NCBI RefSeq assembly: GCF_005233515.1
Contig: NZ_QFZZ01000003.1
Location: 277,259 to 341,258 of the forward strand
Direction: 5' to 3'
From: Pseudomonas sp. CFBP13508
GTDB taxonomy: Bacteria; Pseudomonadota; Gammaproteobacteria; Pseudomonadales; Pseudomonadaceae
DNA: 64,000 bases
The position numbers were made by a program, and so were the translations under genes. A model generated the notes under the pieces. It had not been told where the DNA came from. It was given only the letters and a program-made list of their open reading frames with translations, and did no database searches. Positions 54,627 through 63,697 of this stretch are shown here, piece by piece. The first letter of the stretch is position 1. Each line of letters starts with the position of its first letter.

Positions 54627-56906
54627 TTAGAGGGCCTTGTTCACCACCGGCGAATTCATCTTCGCCAACCCGAGATTCTTCAGCGCCAGTTGCAGCGAGC
54701 TGTGGATAACCTGCGGGTTATCGATCTTCATCAGTTCCGCCAGCATCTCCTGCGCCTTGCTCAGGTTCACTTGGCGCAACATCCACTTCACCTTCGGCAG
54801 GTTGGTGGCGTTCATCGACAGGCTGTCGAAGCCCATCGCCATCAACAGCACCGCCGCCGCCGGATCCCCGGCCATCTCGCCGCAGATGCTCACCGGTTTG
54901 CCTTCGGCATGGGCGTCAGTGACGACGGTTTGCAGGGCTTGCAGCACCGCCGGATGCAGATAGTCGTAGAGGTCGGCGACGCGCGGGTTGTTGCGGTCTA
55001 CCGCCAGCAGGTACTGGGTCAGGTCGTTGGAGCCGACGGAGAGGAAGTCGACCATCCGCGCCAGTTCCTTGGTCTGGTACACCGCTGCCGGGATTTCGAT
55101 CATCACGCCGATCGGCGGCATCGGCACGTCGGTGCCTTCGTCGCGCACTTCGCCCCAGGCCCGGTGGATCAGGTGCAGGGCTTCTTCGAGTTCGTGGGTG
55201 CCGGAGATCATCGGCAGCAGAATCCGCAGGTTGTTCAGGCCTTCGCTGGCCTTGAGCATCGCGCGCGTCTGCACGAGGAAGATTTCCGGGTGGTCGAGGG
55301 TGACGCGGATACCGCGCCAGCCGAGGAACGGGTTGTCTTCCTTGATCGGGAAGTACGACAGCGATTTGTCACCGCCGATGTCGAGGCTGCGCATGGTCAC
55401 CGGTTGCGGGTGGAACGCGGCGAGCTGTTCGCGGTAGATCGCCAGTTGTTCCTTCTCGCTCGGGAAGCGCTGGTTGATCATGAACGGCACTTCGGTGCGG
55501 TACAGACCGACCCCTTCGGCGCCACGCTTCTGCGCCCGCGCCACATCGGCGAGCAGGCCGGTGTTGACCCACAGCGGCATGCGGTGACCATCGAGGGTCA
55601 CGCACGGCAGGTCGCGCAGGGTATCGAGGCCCAGCGCCAGTTGTTTCTCTTCTTCAACGACCTCGGCAAACTGCTTGCGCAGTACTTCGCTGGGGTTGGT
55701 GTAGACCTCGCCACGGGTGCCGTCGACGATCATTTCGATGCCATCGACCTTGGCGTACGGCAGGTCGACCAGGCCCATCACCGTCGGAATGCCCATGGCC
55801 CGGGCCAGAATCGCGACGTGGGAGTTACCCGAACCGAGTACCGAGACCAGACCGACCAGCGTGCCTTCCGGCACCTCGCCGAGCATCGCCGGCGTCAGCT
55901 CTTCGCTGACCAGAATGGTTTTTTCCGGGTAGACCAGATTCTGCTGGCGCTCTTCCTGCAGATAGGCGAGCAAGCGGCGGCCAAGGTCTTTGACGTCCGA
56001 CGCGCGCTCGCGCAGGTAAGCGTCGTCCATCAATTCGAAGCGGTTGACGTGTTCCGTGACCACCTGACGCAGCGCGCCCTGAGCCCACTGCCCCGTCTTG
56101 ATCACGGTGGTGATTTCGCTGCCCAGCGAGGCATCGTCGAGCATCATCAGGTAGACGTCGAACAGCGCGCGCTCTTCCGGGCGCAGCTGGGTCGCGAGTT
56201 TGGCGGACAAGGCGCGCATGTCGGCGCGCACGCCTTCGATGGCGGTCTTGAACAGCGCCAGCTCGGCGTTGATGTCGGTGATGGTCTTGTCCGGCACCAC
56301 GTCCAGGTCCGCCGGCGGCAGCATGACCACGGCGGTACCGACGGCAGCACCGGGCGAACCCGGCACGCCGACGAACTTGGCTTCCTGAATGCCCTTGCCC
56401 TGCCGGCCCAGACCACGGATCGAACCGGTGGCCTCGGCGTGGGCGATTACGCCGGCGAGCTGCGCGCTCATGGTCACGAGGAAGGCTTCTTCACCTTCGT
56501 CGAACTGGCGGCGTTCTTTCTGCTGGATGACCAACACGCCGACGACGCGGCGGTGGTGAATGATCGGTGCACCAAGGAACGAGGCGTAACGCTCTTCACC
56601 GGTTTCGGCGAAGTAGCGATAGCGCGGGTGAACCGAAGCGTTTTCCAGGTTCAGGGGTTCTTCACGCGTGCCGACCAGACCGACCAGACCCTCGTTGGGG
56701 GCCATGCTGACCTTGCCGATCGAGCGCTTGTTCAAGCCCTCGGTGGCCATCAGGACGAAGCGATTGGTTTCCGGGTCAAGCAGGTAGACCGAGCAGACCT
56801 GGCTGCCCATGGCCTCTTTGACGCGCAACACAATAATCCCCAACGCCGCCTTGAGATCCTTGGCGGAGTTAACTTCCTGGACGATCTTGCGCAGCGTATT
56901 GAGCAT
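54627..56906 (-). CDS. ptsP: Phosphoenolpyruvate-protein phosphotransferase of the nitrogen PTS (EI-Ntr)
   Basis: PtsP starts the nitrogen-related phosphotransfer chain from PEP to NPr to EIIA-Ntr. The 759-residue chain has an N-terminal GAF domain (about 1-170, SVYLLDPETNRFVLMATEGLN) that senses glutamine and 2-oxoglutarate in homologues. The PTS EI domains follow, with the active histidine in SGNSHVAILARAMGIPTVMGL and the PEP-binding signature SVGSNDLTQYLLAVDRNN. It sits 22 bp downstream of rppH, a conserved rppH-ptsP operon, and in Pseudomonas it influences virulence, metabolism and potassium transport. Confidence 0.96.
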   Translation of the reverse strand: MLNTLRKIVQEVNSAKDLKAALGIIVLRVKEAMGSQVCSVYLLDPETNRFVLMATEGLNKRSIGKVSMAPNEGLVGLVGTREEPLNLENASVHPRYRYFAETGEERYASFLGAPIIHHRRVVGVLVIQQKERRQFDEGEEAFLVTMSAQLAGVIAHAEATGSIRGLGRQGKGIQEAKFVGVPGSPGAAVGTAVVMLPPADLDVVPDKTITDINAELALFKTAIEGVRADMRALSAKLATQLRPEERALFDVYLMMLDDASLGSEITTVIKTGQWAQGALRQVVTEHVNRFELMDDAYLRERASDVKDLGRRLLAYLQEERQQNLVYPEKTILVSEELTPAMLGEVPEGTLVGLVSVLGSGNSHVAILARAMGIPTVMGLVDLPYAKVDGIEMIVDGTRGEVYTNPSEVLRKQFAEVVEEEKQLALGLDTLRDLPCVTLDGHRMPLWVNTGLLADVARAQKRGAEGVGLYRTEVPFMINQRFPSEKEQLAIYREQLAAFHPQPVTMRSLDIGGDKSLSYFPIKEDNPFLGWRGIRVTLDHPEIFLVQTRAMLKASEGLNNLRILLPMISGTHELEEALHLIHRAWGEVRDEGTDVPMPPIGVMIEIPAAVYQTKELARMVDFLSVGSNDLTQYLLAVDRNNPRVADLYDYLHPAVLQALQTVVTDAHAEGKPVSICGEMAGDPAAAVLLMAMGFDSLSMNATNLPKVKWMLRQVNLSKAQEMLAELMKIDNPQVIHSSLQLALKNLGLAKMNSPVVNKAL

Positions 56907-56928
56907 GGCTCGGGGTCGAACTCCGTCG

Positions 56929-57408
56929 TCAGTCGCGCGCTAAAAGGCGCGGGGCAAGCTCTTTGAGAGCGCGTCGATACACCTCGCGCTTGAATGTCAC
57001 CACCTGGCCCAACGGATACCAATAGCTGACCCAGCGCCAGCCATCGAACTCCGGTTTACCGGTCAGATCCATCCGCACCCGCTGCTCGTTGGAGATCAGG
57101 CGCAGGAGAAACCATTTCTGCTTCTGGCCGATGCACAGCGGTTGGCTGTGGGTCCGCACCAGGCGTTGCGGCAAACGATAGCGCAACCAGCCCCGGGTAC
57201 AGGCCAGTATTTCAACATCTTCACGTTCCAGGCCAACTTCTTCGTTCAGCTCGCGGTACAAGGCGTCTTCCGGCGTCTCCTCGGGGTTGATCCCCCCTTG
57301 CGGAAACTGCCAGGCGTCCTGATTGATACGGCGAGCCCATAGCACCTGGCCGGCGTCATTCGTCAGAATGATCCCGACATTGGGGCGGAAACCATCGGGG
57401 TCGATCAC
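56929..57408 (-). CDS. rppH: RNA pyrophosphohydrolase
   Basis: RppH removes pyrophosphate from the 5' end of mRNAs to trigger decay. A GTG start at 57408 gives 159 residues ([27 protein letters not shown]), matching family length; a start 20 codons upstream is less likely. The Nudix box is intact: [23 protein letters not shown]. It forms an operon with ptsP and is divergent from the HAD phosphatase gene. Confidence 0.95.
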
Positions 57409-57551
57409 GGCAACAACCTCGCAAACGCATGTCGCCGCATTGTTCCACAAAGCTTGATGAGGCGGCAACGAAGGTTCCTACCTTATGTGCACTCTTGTGA
57501 AAAGACCGTATTCTTGTCGCCTTTTTACTGACTTTTCAGCGGGTAACTGCA

Positions 57552-58208
57552 ATGCGCCTGGCTCTATTCGATTTGGACAACACCCTCCTGGGCGGCGACA
57601 GCGATCACGCCTGGGGCGATTATCTGTGCGAGCGCGGCTTCCTCGACCCGATCGCCTACAAGGCGCGCAACGACGAGTTCTACCAGGATTACCTGGCCGG
57701 CAAGCTCGACAACGCCGCCTACCTGAACTTCTGCCTGGAAATTCTCGGCCGCACCGAAATGGCCGTGCTCGACGCCTGGCACAGCGATTACATGCGCGAC
57801 TGCATTGAGCCGATCGTGCTGCCCAAGGCACTGGAGCTGCTGAAAAAACACCGCGATGCCGGCGACAAACTGGTGATCATCACCGCCACCAACCGTTTCG
57901 TCACCGCGCCGATCGCTGTGCGCCTGGGCGTGGAAACCCTGATTGCCACCGAATGCGAAATGGTCGACGGCCGCTACAGCGGGCGCAGCACCGACATTCC
58001 GTGTTTCCGTGAAGGCAAGGTCACGCGCCTGAATCGCTGGCTGGAAGAGACCGGGCATTCGCTTGAGGACAGCTATTTCTATAGTGATTCGATGAATGAT
58101 CTGGCGCTGCTGGAGCAGGTGGCGAATCCGGTGGCGGTGGATCCTGATCCGAATCTGCGGGCCGAGGCCGAGAAGCGTGGCTGGCCGGTGATCAGTCTGC
58201 GCGGCTGA
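57552..58208 (+). CDS. HAD-IB phosphatase, probable histidinol-phosphatase (PA0335-like)
   Basis: The 218-residue HAD subfamily IB enzyme has motif [14 protein letters not shown] (nucleophile D8 and acid D10), motif [12 protein letters not shown], a lysine in [12 protein letters not shown], and motif [18 protein letters not shown]. Its position next to rppH-ptsP matches P. aeruginosa PA0335, which I recall as a histidinol-phosphate phosphatase of histidine synthesis; a serine-phosphatase-like role is an alternative. It is followed by a REP pair. Confidence 0.87.
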   Translation: MRLALFDLDNTLLGGDSDHAWGDYLCERGFLDPIAYKARNDEFYQDYLAGKLDNAAYLNFCLEILGRTEMAVLDAWHSDYMRDCIEPIVLPKALELLKKHRDAGDKLVIITATNRFVTAPIAVRLGVETLIATECEMVDGRYSGRSTDIPCFREGKVTRLNRWLEETGHSLEDSYFYSDSMNDLALLEQVANPVAVDPDPNLRAEAEKRGWPVISLRG

Positions 58209-58212
58209 CTCC

Positions 58213-58294
58213 GCCTTCGCGAGCAAGCTCGCTCCCACAGGGAATTTGTGAACGACACAGATCCAATGTGGGAGCGAGCTTGCTCGCGAATGGG
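58213..58294. repeat. REP pair with AAGCTTGC core variant, arms apart
   Basis: CTTCGCGAGCAAGCTCGCTCCCACAG and TGTGGGAGCGAGCTTGCTCGCGAA. Both copies carry the matching variant base in the core, so the compensating change keeps the palindrome: evidence that the structure, or gene conversion between the copies, is maintained. Confidence 0.88.
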
Positions 58295-58313
58295 ATCGAC
58301 TCGGTCTCCAGCC

Positions 58314-58726
58314 TTAAACCGGCTTGGCCCCCATCAACGCCGCTATGGCGACAAATCCGACGCCGCTGACAATCGCCAGGGCCAGATTGAACTTGCGATT
58401 GCCCACCCCACTGGTCCAAAGCCGATCCAGCCGGACCAGCAGCCAGACCGCACTGAATGTGGCCACGGCGTAGATCACGCTGGATCCCAGAATCCACAAT
58501 TGCCCCAGTGGCCAGCCAACCAGATGCACCAGCCACCAGCCGGTGAAAGGCATGCTGACATGCCGATAAGCATCAGACACCAGATGAACAGCCACGGACG
58601 GCGCATCGTACTGGCCGGGCCTTCGCTGCGATTACGCCAGGTCAGGGCGGCGAGCCCCAGCCCGCTCACGAGGATGACCACGGTCGCCGCAACGTGGAGG
58701 ACTTTCAGGGTGGTCAGGGTTTCCAT
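58314..58726 (-). pseudogene. DUF2269 membrane protein gene broken by a frameshift
   Basis: The 5' part (from 58726: METLTTLKVLHVAATVVILVSG ... RPWLFIWCLMLIGMS) and the 3' part (MPFTGWWLVHLVGWPLGQLWILGSS ... AALMGAKPV, ending at 58314) are in adjacent frames. Read together they form one DUF2269 protein of about 137 residues with four membrane helices. The switch falls around 58550-58560 and needs one extra base in the coding strand, so one base appears deleted. The product would be a small inner-membrane protein of unknown function. It could be a true loss or a sequencing error. Confidence 0.8.
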
Positions 58727-58767
58727 GTCGTTCTCTTTCGTAGATCCATGCCCATCAGCGTAGCCGC

Positions 58768-60282
58768 TCAGCCAAGAAACAGCTGATAGGCCGGGTTGTC
58801 GCTTTCATCCCAATACGGGTAGCCGATTTCCGCCAGTGCCGCCGGCACCAGATGACGCTCGTCATGGGGCACTTGCAGGCCGGCGACCACGCGGCCGTCC
58901 GCTGCGCCGTGATTGCGGTAGTGAAACATCGAGATATTCCAGCGCCCGCCGAGCTTGTTGAGGAAGTTGAACAGCGCGCCCGGGCGCTCCGGGAATTCGA
59001 AGCGCAGCACCACTTCATCGACCACCTGCGCCGCGCGGCCGCCGACCATGTGGCGGATGTGCAGCTTGGCCAGTTCGTTGTCGGTCAGGTCGATGACCGG
59101 AAAACCCTGCTCGGTCAGGCTTGCCAGCAAGGCGCTGCGCGGGTCGTTGTCCGGGTGGGTCTGCACGCCGACGAAGATGTGCGCTTCGCTGCCGGTGTTG
59201 TAGCGGTAATTGAATTCAGTGATCTGGCGCTTGCCGATGGCTTCGCAGAACGCCTTGAAGCTGCCGGCCTTTTCCGGAATGGTCACGGCGATGATCGCTT
59301 CGCGACCCTCGCCCAGCTCGGCGCGCTCGGCGACGTGGCGCAGGCGGTCGAAGTTGACGTTGGCACCGGAGTCGATGGCGACGAAAGTCTGGCCGCTGAC
59401 GCCACGCTGCTCAACATACTTCTTGATCCCGGCCACGCCCAGCGCGCCGGCAGGCTCGGTGATCGAGCGGGTATCGTCGTAGATATCCTTGATTGCCGCG
59501 CAGATCTCGTCGGTGCTGACCGTTATCACTTCATCGACGTAATCCTTGCAGATCTCGAAGGTGTACTGGCCGATCTGTGCCACCGCCACGCCGTCGGCGA
59601 AGATGCCCACGGTCGGCAGAACCACGCGCTCGCCCGCTGCCATCGCTGCTTGCAGGCAATTGGAGTCGTCCGGTTCGACGCCAATTACCTTGATGTCCGG
59701 ACGCAGGTATTTCACGTACGCCGCGATACCGGCGATCAACCCACCGCCGCCGACCGGGACGAAAATTGCGTCCAGCGGCTGCGGGTGCTGACGAAGGATT
59801 TCCATGGCCACGGTGCCCTGCCCGGCAATGGTGTGCGGATCGTCGTACGGGTGGATGTAGACGTAGCCTTTTTCATCGACCAGTTTCAGCGAATAGGCCA
59901 GCGCTTCCGGGAACGAGTCACCGTGCAGCACCACTTTACCGCCGCGCGAGCGCACGCCTTCGACTTTGATTTCCGGGGTGGTCTTGGGCATGACGATGGT
60001 GGCTTTGACGCCCAACACTTTCGCCGCCAGAGCCAGGCCCTGCGCATGATTGCCCGCCGAGGCGGTGACCACGCCACGGGCGCGCTCTTCGTCGCTGAGC
60101 TGGGTCAGCTTGTTGTAGGCGCCGCGAATCTTGAACGAGAACACCGGCTGCAAGTCTTCGCGCTTGAGCCAGATGTCATTGCCCAGCCGCTCGGAGAGCT
60201 GGCGGGCGTTCTGCAGCGGGGTTTCTACGGCAACGTCATAAACGCGCGAGGTGAGGATCTTTTTGACGTACTGTTCGAGCAT
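58768..60282 (-). CDS. ilvA: Biosynthetic L-threonine dehydratase
   Basis: IlvA converts threonine to 2-oxobutanoate, committing carbon to isoleucine; ilvD, a later step of the same pathway, is at 30384. The 504-residue chain has the PLP lysine in [11 protein letters not shown], the glycine loop [19 protein letters not shown], and [15 protein letters not shown]. Two ACT-like regulatory domains follow after about residue 325, giving isoleucine inhibition. It is divergent from rpiA over a 261-bp gap containing a hairpin repeat. Confidence 0.96.
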   Translation of the reverse strand: MLEQYVKKILTSRVYDVAVETPLQNARQLSERLGNDIWLKREDLQPVFSFKIRGAYNKLTQLSDEERARGVVTASAGNHAQGLALAAKVLGVKATIVMPKTTPEIKVEGVRSRGGKVVLHGDSFPEALAYSLKLVDEKGYVYIHPYDDPHTIAGQGTVAMEILRQHPQPLDAIFVPVGGGGLIAGIAAYVKYLRPDIKVIGVEPDDSNCLQAAMAAGERVVLPTVGIFADGVAVAQIGQYTFEICKDYVDEVITVSTDEICAAIKDIYDDTRSITEPAGALGVAGIKKYVEQRGVSGQTFVAIDSGANVNFDRLRHVAERAELGEGREAIIAVTIPEKAGSFKAFCEAIGKRQITEFNYRYNTGSEAHIFVGVQTHPDNDPRSALLASLTEQGFPVIDLTDNELAKLHIRHMVGGRAAQVVDEVVLRFEFPERPGALFNFLNKLGGRWNISMFHYRNHGAADGRVVAGLQVPHDERHLVPAALAEIGYPYWDESDNPAYQLFLG

Positions 60283-60376
60283 CGGAAAGCATCACTGGGC
60301 GAGTTGGGCAGGGCCAAGGAGTCTAACCCGGCTTTTGCCCGGGCGACCACACGGATCCAGAGGTTTTATCGCGCCG

Positions 60377-60455
60377 AAAAGATCGCAGCCTTCGGCAGCT
60401 CCTACAGTGGGAATGCATTCCAAAGTGTAGGAGCTGCCGAAGGCTGCGATCTTTT
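60377..60455. repeat. 30-bp inverted repeat of the GTAGGAGCTGCCGAAGGC family
   Basis: Arms 60377-60406 and 60426-60455 are exact reverse complements around 19 nt. Here it lies between divergent genes, in the promoter region of both ilvA and rpiA, not between gene ends. Confidence 0.9.
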
Positions 60456-60543
60456 GATCTGCCAACAGGACAATGACCTTCACCACCGCGAGGCCTATAA
60501 TGCCGGCCTTTCTGCCCAACCCTTGCCCGCTTCCGGAGCCCGC

Positions 60544-61218
60544 ATGACCCAGGATCAACTCAAACAGGCCGTGGCCCAGGCCGCTGTCGACTTCATCCTG
60601 CCGAAACTCGACGACAAGAGCATCGTCGGCGTCGGCACCGGCTCCACCGCCAACTGCTTCATCGATGCACTGGCCCAGCACAAGGGCGCGTTCGATGGCG
60701 CGGTCGCCAGCTCCGAAGCCACTGCCGCGCGCCTCAAGGGCCACGGGATTCCGGTGTACGAGCTGAACACCGTCAGCGATCTGGAGTTCTACGTCGACGG
60801 CGCCGATGAAAGCGATGCGCACCTGAACCTGATCAAGGGCGGCGGCGCGGCCCTGACCCGGGAAAAGATTGTCGCCGCCGTGGCCAAGACTTTCATCTGC
60901 ATCGCCGACGCCAGCAAACTGGTGCCGGTGCTCGGCGAGTTCCCGCTGCCGGTGGAAGTGATCCCGATGGCCCGCAGCCACGTCGCCCGCCAACTGGTCA
61001 AACTCGGTGGCGACCCGGTGTACCGCGAAGGCGTGTTGACCGACAACGGCAACATCATTCTCGACGTGTTCAACCTGCAGATCACCAACCCGGTGGAGCT
61101 GGAAGCACAGATCAATGCCATCGTCGGCGTGGTCACCAACGGCCTGTTCGCCGCGCGCCCGGCGGATCTGTTGTTGCTGGGCACCAGTGAAGGCGTGAAA
61201 ACCCTGAAGGCTGAGTAA
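60544..61218 (+). CDS. rpiA: Ribose-5-phosphate isomerase A
   Basis: RpiA interconverts ribose 5-phosphate and ribulose 5-phosphate in the pentose phosphate pathway. The start at 60544 gives 224 residues, matching family length. Active-site segments are [29 protein letters not shown], and [14 protein letters not shown]. It is followed by a short 7-bp GC stem (61223-61243) and a REP pair. Confidence 0.97.
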   Translation: MTQDQLKQAVAQAAVDFILPKLDDKSIVGVGTGSTANCFIDALAQHKGAFDGAVASSEATAARLKGHGIPVYELNTVSDLEFYVDGADESDAHLNLIKGGGAALTREKIVAAVAKTFICIADASKLVPVLGEFPLPVEVIPMARSHVARQLVKLGGDPVYREGVLTDNGNIILDVFNLQITNPVELEAQINAIVGVVTNGLFAARPADLLLLGTSEGVKTLKAE

Positions 61219-61254
61219 CAGACTGCCCACTTGCCTTGGGCAGACAAATAAACC

Positions 61255-61346
61255 TGTGGGAGCGAGCCTGCTCGCGAAAGCGTCGGTTCAGTCAACATAT
61301 TCAGAGACTGATCAACCGCCTTCGCGAGCAGGCTCGCTCCCACAGT
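61255..61346. repeat. REP pair, facing arms
   Basis: TGTGGGAGCGAGCCTGCTCGCGAA (from 61255) and TTCGCGAGCAGGCTCGCTCCCACAG (ending 61345) face each other between convergent rpiA and the SdiA-regulated-type gene. Confidence 0.9.
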
Positions 61347-61361
61347 GTTTTGTGGTGTTGG

Positions 61362-62279
61362 TCAGTTTTGTGTGGGCTTCTTGAATACGTAAAACAGATT
61401 CGGCTCGCTCACCAGGTACAACGTGCCGTCATCATCCATCGCAATTCCCTCCGCCTGCGGCACGGTTTTCTGCAAACCCTGACGCCCGCCGCTGATCGAC
61501 ATGGTGCTCAAGGGGCGCCCGTCGACATCCAGCTCGATAATCAACCGCGACTCGTCCGACAGTGCCAGCAAGTGCCCGCTGCGTTCGTCGTACTGCAGAC
61601 TCGACAGATCACGCACGAACATCCCGGCATCGCGCTTGGGGTTGTTGATCACGTGCACGGCGTAGGTCTTGTCCGGTTTGAAGTGCGGAAAGCCGTGGAC
61701 CTCGTAGATCAGCATCGGGTCGCGCTCTTTGGCCACGAACAACCGCTTGCCCACCGAATCGTACGCCAGCCCTTCGAAACCCTTGTTGCCGGACATGTGC
61801 ACGCCGAGGGTCATTTGCTCGGCATCCTCGGCATCGAGAAAAGTAGTGTCGGCCTCGAGGTGGATCTTGATCAGCCGTTGCTGGCGCTCGTCGGTGATCA
61901 CGTAGGTGTCGGCACTGATGTACTCGACGGCTTCCGGATCGCCGAACCCGACCAGAGCGATGCGCCGCAGAATCTTGCCTTCCAGGGACAATTCGACCAG
62001 TTCGGAATTCTTGTTGGTCACGGTGAACAGGCTTTTGCGCACCGGATCGTAGGTCAGCGCCGAGACGTCATCGTCGAGCCCCTCGATCGGCCGCGCCTCG
62101 ATGGTCACCCGATATTGGTCCAGGCCGATCGCCTCGCTGCTCACCGGTTGCCACAGCGTGTGCAGGTTGAACCAGGCGCGCTCGAACAGACGCAGGTATT
62201 GGCCGATCGCGATCAACGCGATCAGGACAATCATCAACAGGACGAGGATCAGCGGTTTGGGGCGGGCAAGTCGACGCAT
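61362..62279 (-). CDS. SdiA-regulated (YjiK-like) family protein, copy 1
   Basis: The 305-residue protein has one N-terminal membrane anchor (about residues 9-28, LILVLLMIVLIALIAIGQYL) and an extracytoplasmic beta-propeller-like domain. Family blocks include VSALTYDPVRKSLFTVTNKNSELVELSLEG, GFGDPEAVEYI, GNKGFEGLAYD and QAEGIAMDDDGTLYLVSEPNLFYVF. Function is unknown; the name comes from E. coli relatives under SdiA control. It is a paralogue of the next gene, 203 bp upstream on the same strand. Confidence 0.88.
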   Translation of the reverse strand: MRRLARPKPLILVLLMIVLIALIAIGQYLRLFERAWFNLHTLWQPVSSEAIGLDQYRVTIEARPIEGLDDDVSALTYDPVRKSLFTVTNKNSELVELSLEGKILRRIALVGFGDPEAVEYISADTYVITDERQQRLIKIHLEADTTFLDAEDAEQMTLGVHMSGNKGFEGLAYDSVGKRLFVAKERDPMLIYEVHGFPHFKPDKTYAVHVINNPKRDAGMFVRDLSSLQYDERSGHLLALSDESRLIIELDVDGRPLSTMSISGGRQGLQKTVPQAEGIAMDDDGTLYLVSEPNLFYVFKKPTQN

Positions 62280-62376
62280 TCAGGCAGGCTCGGATTCATG
62301 ACAGGCCGATGAAATATCACGCCTGTCTGAACTGAAGCTTAATGGCCACTTGCCTCAGATCGCAAGCCAAGCCCCG

Positions 62377-62474
62377 CAGGAGCTGCCGAAGGCTCGGGCT
62401 GCGATCGGACGACCTTTTGATTGTGACTTTCACAAGCAAGATCAAAAGATCGCAGCCTGCGGCAGCTCCTACAG
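62377..62474. repeat. Degenerate hairpin of the GTAGGAGCTGCCGAAGGC family
   Basis: CAGGAGCTGCCGAAGGCT (from 62377) and AGCCTGCGGCAGCTCCTACAG (ending 62474) are inverted. The left arm carries an insertion (CGGGCT) and changes, so the stem is interrupted. It lies between the two SdiA-regulated-type paralogues. Confidence 0.8.
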
Positions 62475-62482
62475 GGAAGGCA

Positions 62483-63406
62483 TTACCGATGTTTTTCGAA
62501 TCGGTAGAACAGGTTCGGTTCGCTGACCATGTACAGCGTGCCCTCCTCATCCATGGTCATGCCTTCGGCGCGGGGGATGGTGTCTTTCAGACCGTTGAAA
62601 TTGCCAAGCAACGTCATGAAGCTGACTTGCTTGCCGGCCTCGTCCAGTTCCAGCAACAGGTGCGAATCGGCGGACAACACCAGCAGATGGCCAGTGCGCG
62701 GATCGACAGCCAGCGCCGACAGGTTGCGCAGATCCAGCTGATCGCTGGCCAGTTTCTGCTTGTCGCCCTGCAGGATCTGGCTGCCATCGCTTTTCCAGGT
62801 GAACAGCGCTGGCGGGCGCTCTTCGCCCAGAATCAATTGATGATTGCGCGGATCCCAAGTGATGGCCTCGAATGCCTTGTTCTGATCTTTCGACGGCCCG
62901 AGGTCGTATTTGGGGAAATCGGCGATGTTCAGCTCACGAGTCGCGGCATCGACCTTGACGATCGACAGCGTATGCTCACGCTCATCGACAATGGCCAGCA
63001 AACCGTTTTCCATGACCGTCAGGCCTTCAGGATTGCTCCAGCCCACCAACGGCATCTTGCGCAACACGTCGCCCTGAAGCGTCAGCTCGACCAGGAAGGC
63101 ATTCTTGCCCATCACCGCGAACAGGGTTTTGGTTTCTGGGCTGTAGGCCAGATCCGAAGCTTCGTCCTTTTCCATGCCCGGCAGCGGCTTGGCATCGATC
63201 ACCACCTGATAATCCGGCAGCCAGACGCTCTCCTTCTGCTCGGCCTTGCTCTCGAAGCGCTCCAGCACCCACAGCACGCCGCGATCATCCCAATGCATGG
63301 CGAACGCCAGCCCATAGGCTGCGGCGATGACCAGCAACAGCCAGACATACCAGCGCAGGACGAAGCGCGAACGGGAGGGGGATTTCTGCTGAGTTGGAGA
63401 TGCCAT
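62483..63406 (-). CDS. SdiA-regulated (YjiK-like) family protein, copy 2
   Basis: The 307-residue paralogue of copy 1 has an N-terminal anchor at about residues 19-37 (WYVWLLLVIAAAYGLAFAM) and an outside domain with the same blocks: ASDLAYSPETKTLFAVMGKNAFLVELTLQG, GWSNPEGLTVM, NKAFEAITWDPRNHQLILGEE and RAEGMTMDEEGTLYMVSEPNLFYRF. The two sequences are clearly related but diverged across their length, so the duplication is old. No catalytic role is known. Confidence 0.88.
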   Translation of the reverse strand: MASPTQQKSPSRSRFVLRWYVWLLLVIAAAYGLAFAMHWDDRGVLWVLERFESKAEQKESVWLPDYQVVIDAKPLPGMEKDEASDLAYSPETKTLFAVMGKNAFLVELTLQGDVLRKMPLVGWSNPEGLTVMENGLLAIVDEREHTLSIVKVDAATRELNIADFPKYDLGPSKDQNKAFEAITWDPRNHQLILGEERPPALFTWKSDGSQILQGDKQKLASDQLDLRNLSALAVDPRTGHLLVLSADSHLLLELDEAGKQVSFMTLLGNFNGLKDTIPRAEGMTMDEEGTLYMVSEPNLFYRFEKHR

Positions 63407-63550
63407 CGAGGGATGCGTTCCGTTAATTCAGGCCAAGGGTAATAGCACAAAGAGGCCGGCTGAGACGCCAGAATCGCGGGAATTATCCAGAGAGGATGTG
63501 AAAAAAACGGCAAATGGCGGGATTGGCGTGTTCGTTTGCCAGAAACACAC

Positions 63551-63670
63551 TTGTGGCGAGGGGACTTATCCCCGTTGGCGCGCGAAGCGCGCCCCTCTTG
63601 ATCTTGAAGAGGGGCCTGCTGCGCAGTCCAACGGGGCGGTGCGACGTTTCGCTAAATCCCCTTACCACAA
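63551..63670. repeat. Imperfect intergenic palindrome with TTGTGGCGAGGGGA ends
   Basis: TTGTGGCGAGGGGA (63551-63564) pairs with TCCCCTTACCACAA (63657-63670), and CCCCGTTGG with CCAACGGGG further in. An internal stem (GCGCGCGAAGCGCGC, GCCCCTC/GAGGGGC) is also present. It resembles a common fluorescent-pseudomonad intergenic repeat. No gene is seen in 63407-63697. Confidence 0.8.
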
Positions 63671-63697
63671 AGCTCACCCCTACAAGGGGTTCTGCGG

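Noticed and set aside
58852-60540. The long in-frame extension upstream of rpiA
   Set aside because: It runs antisense through ilvA and through the 60377-60455 hairpin; RpiA's family length and the ATG at 60544 define the true start.
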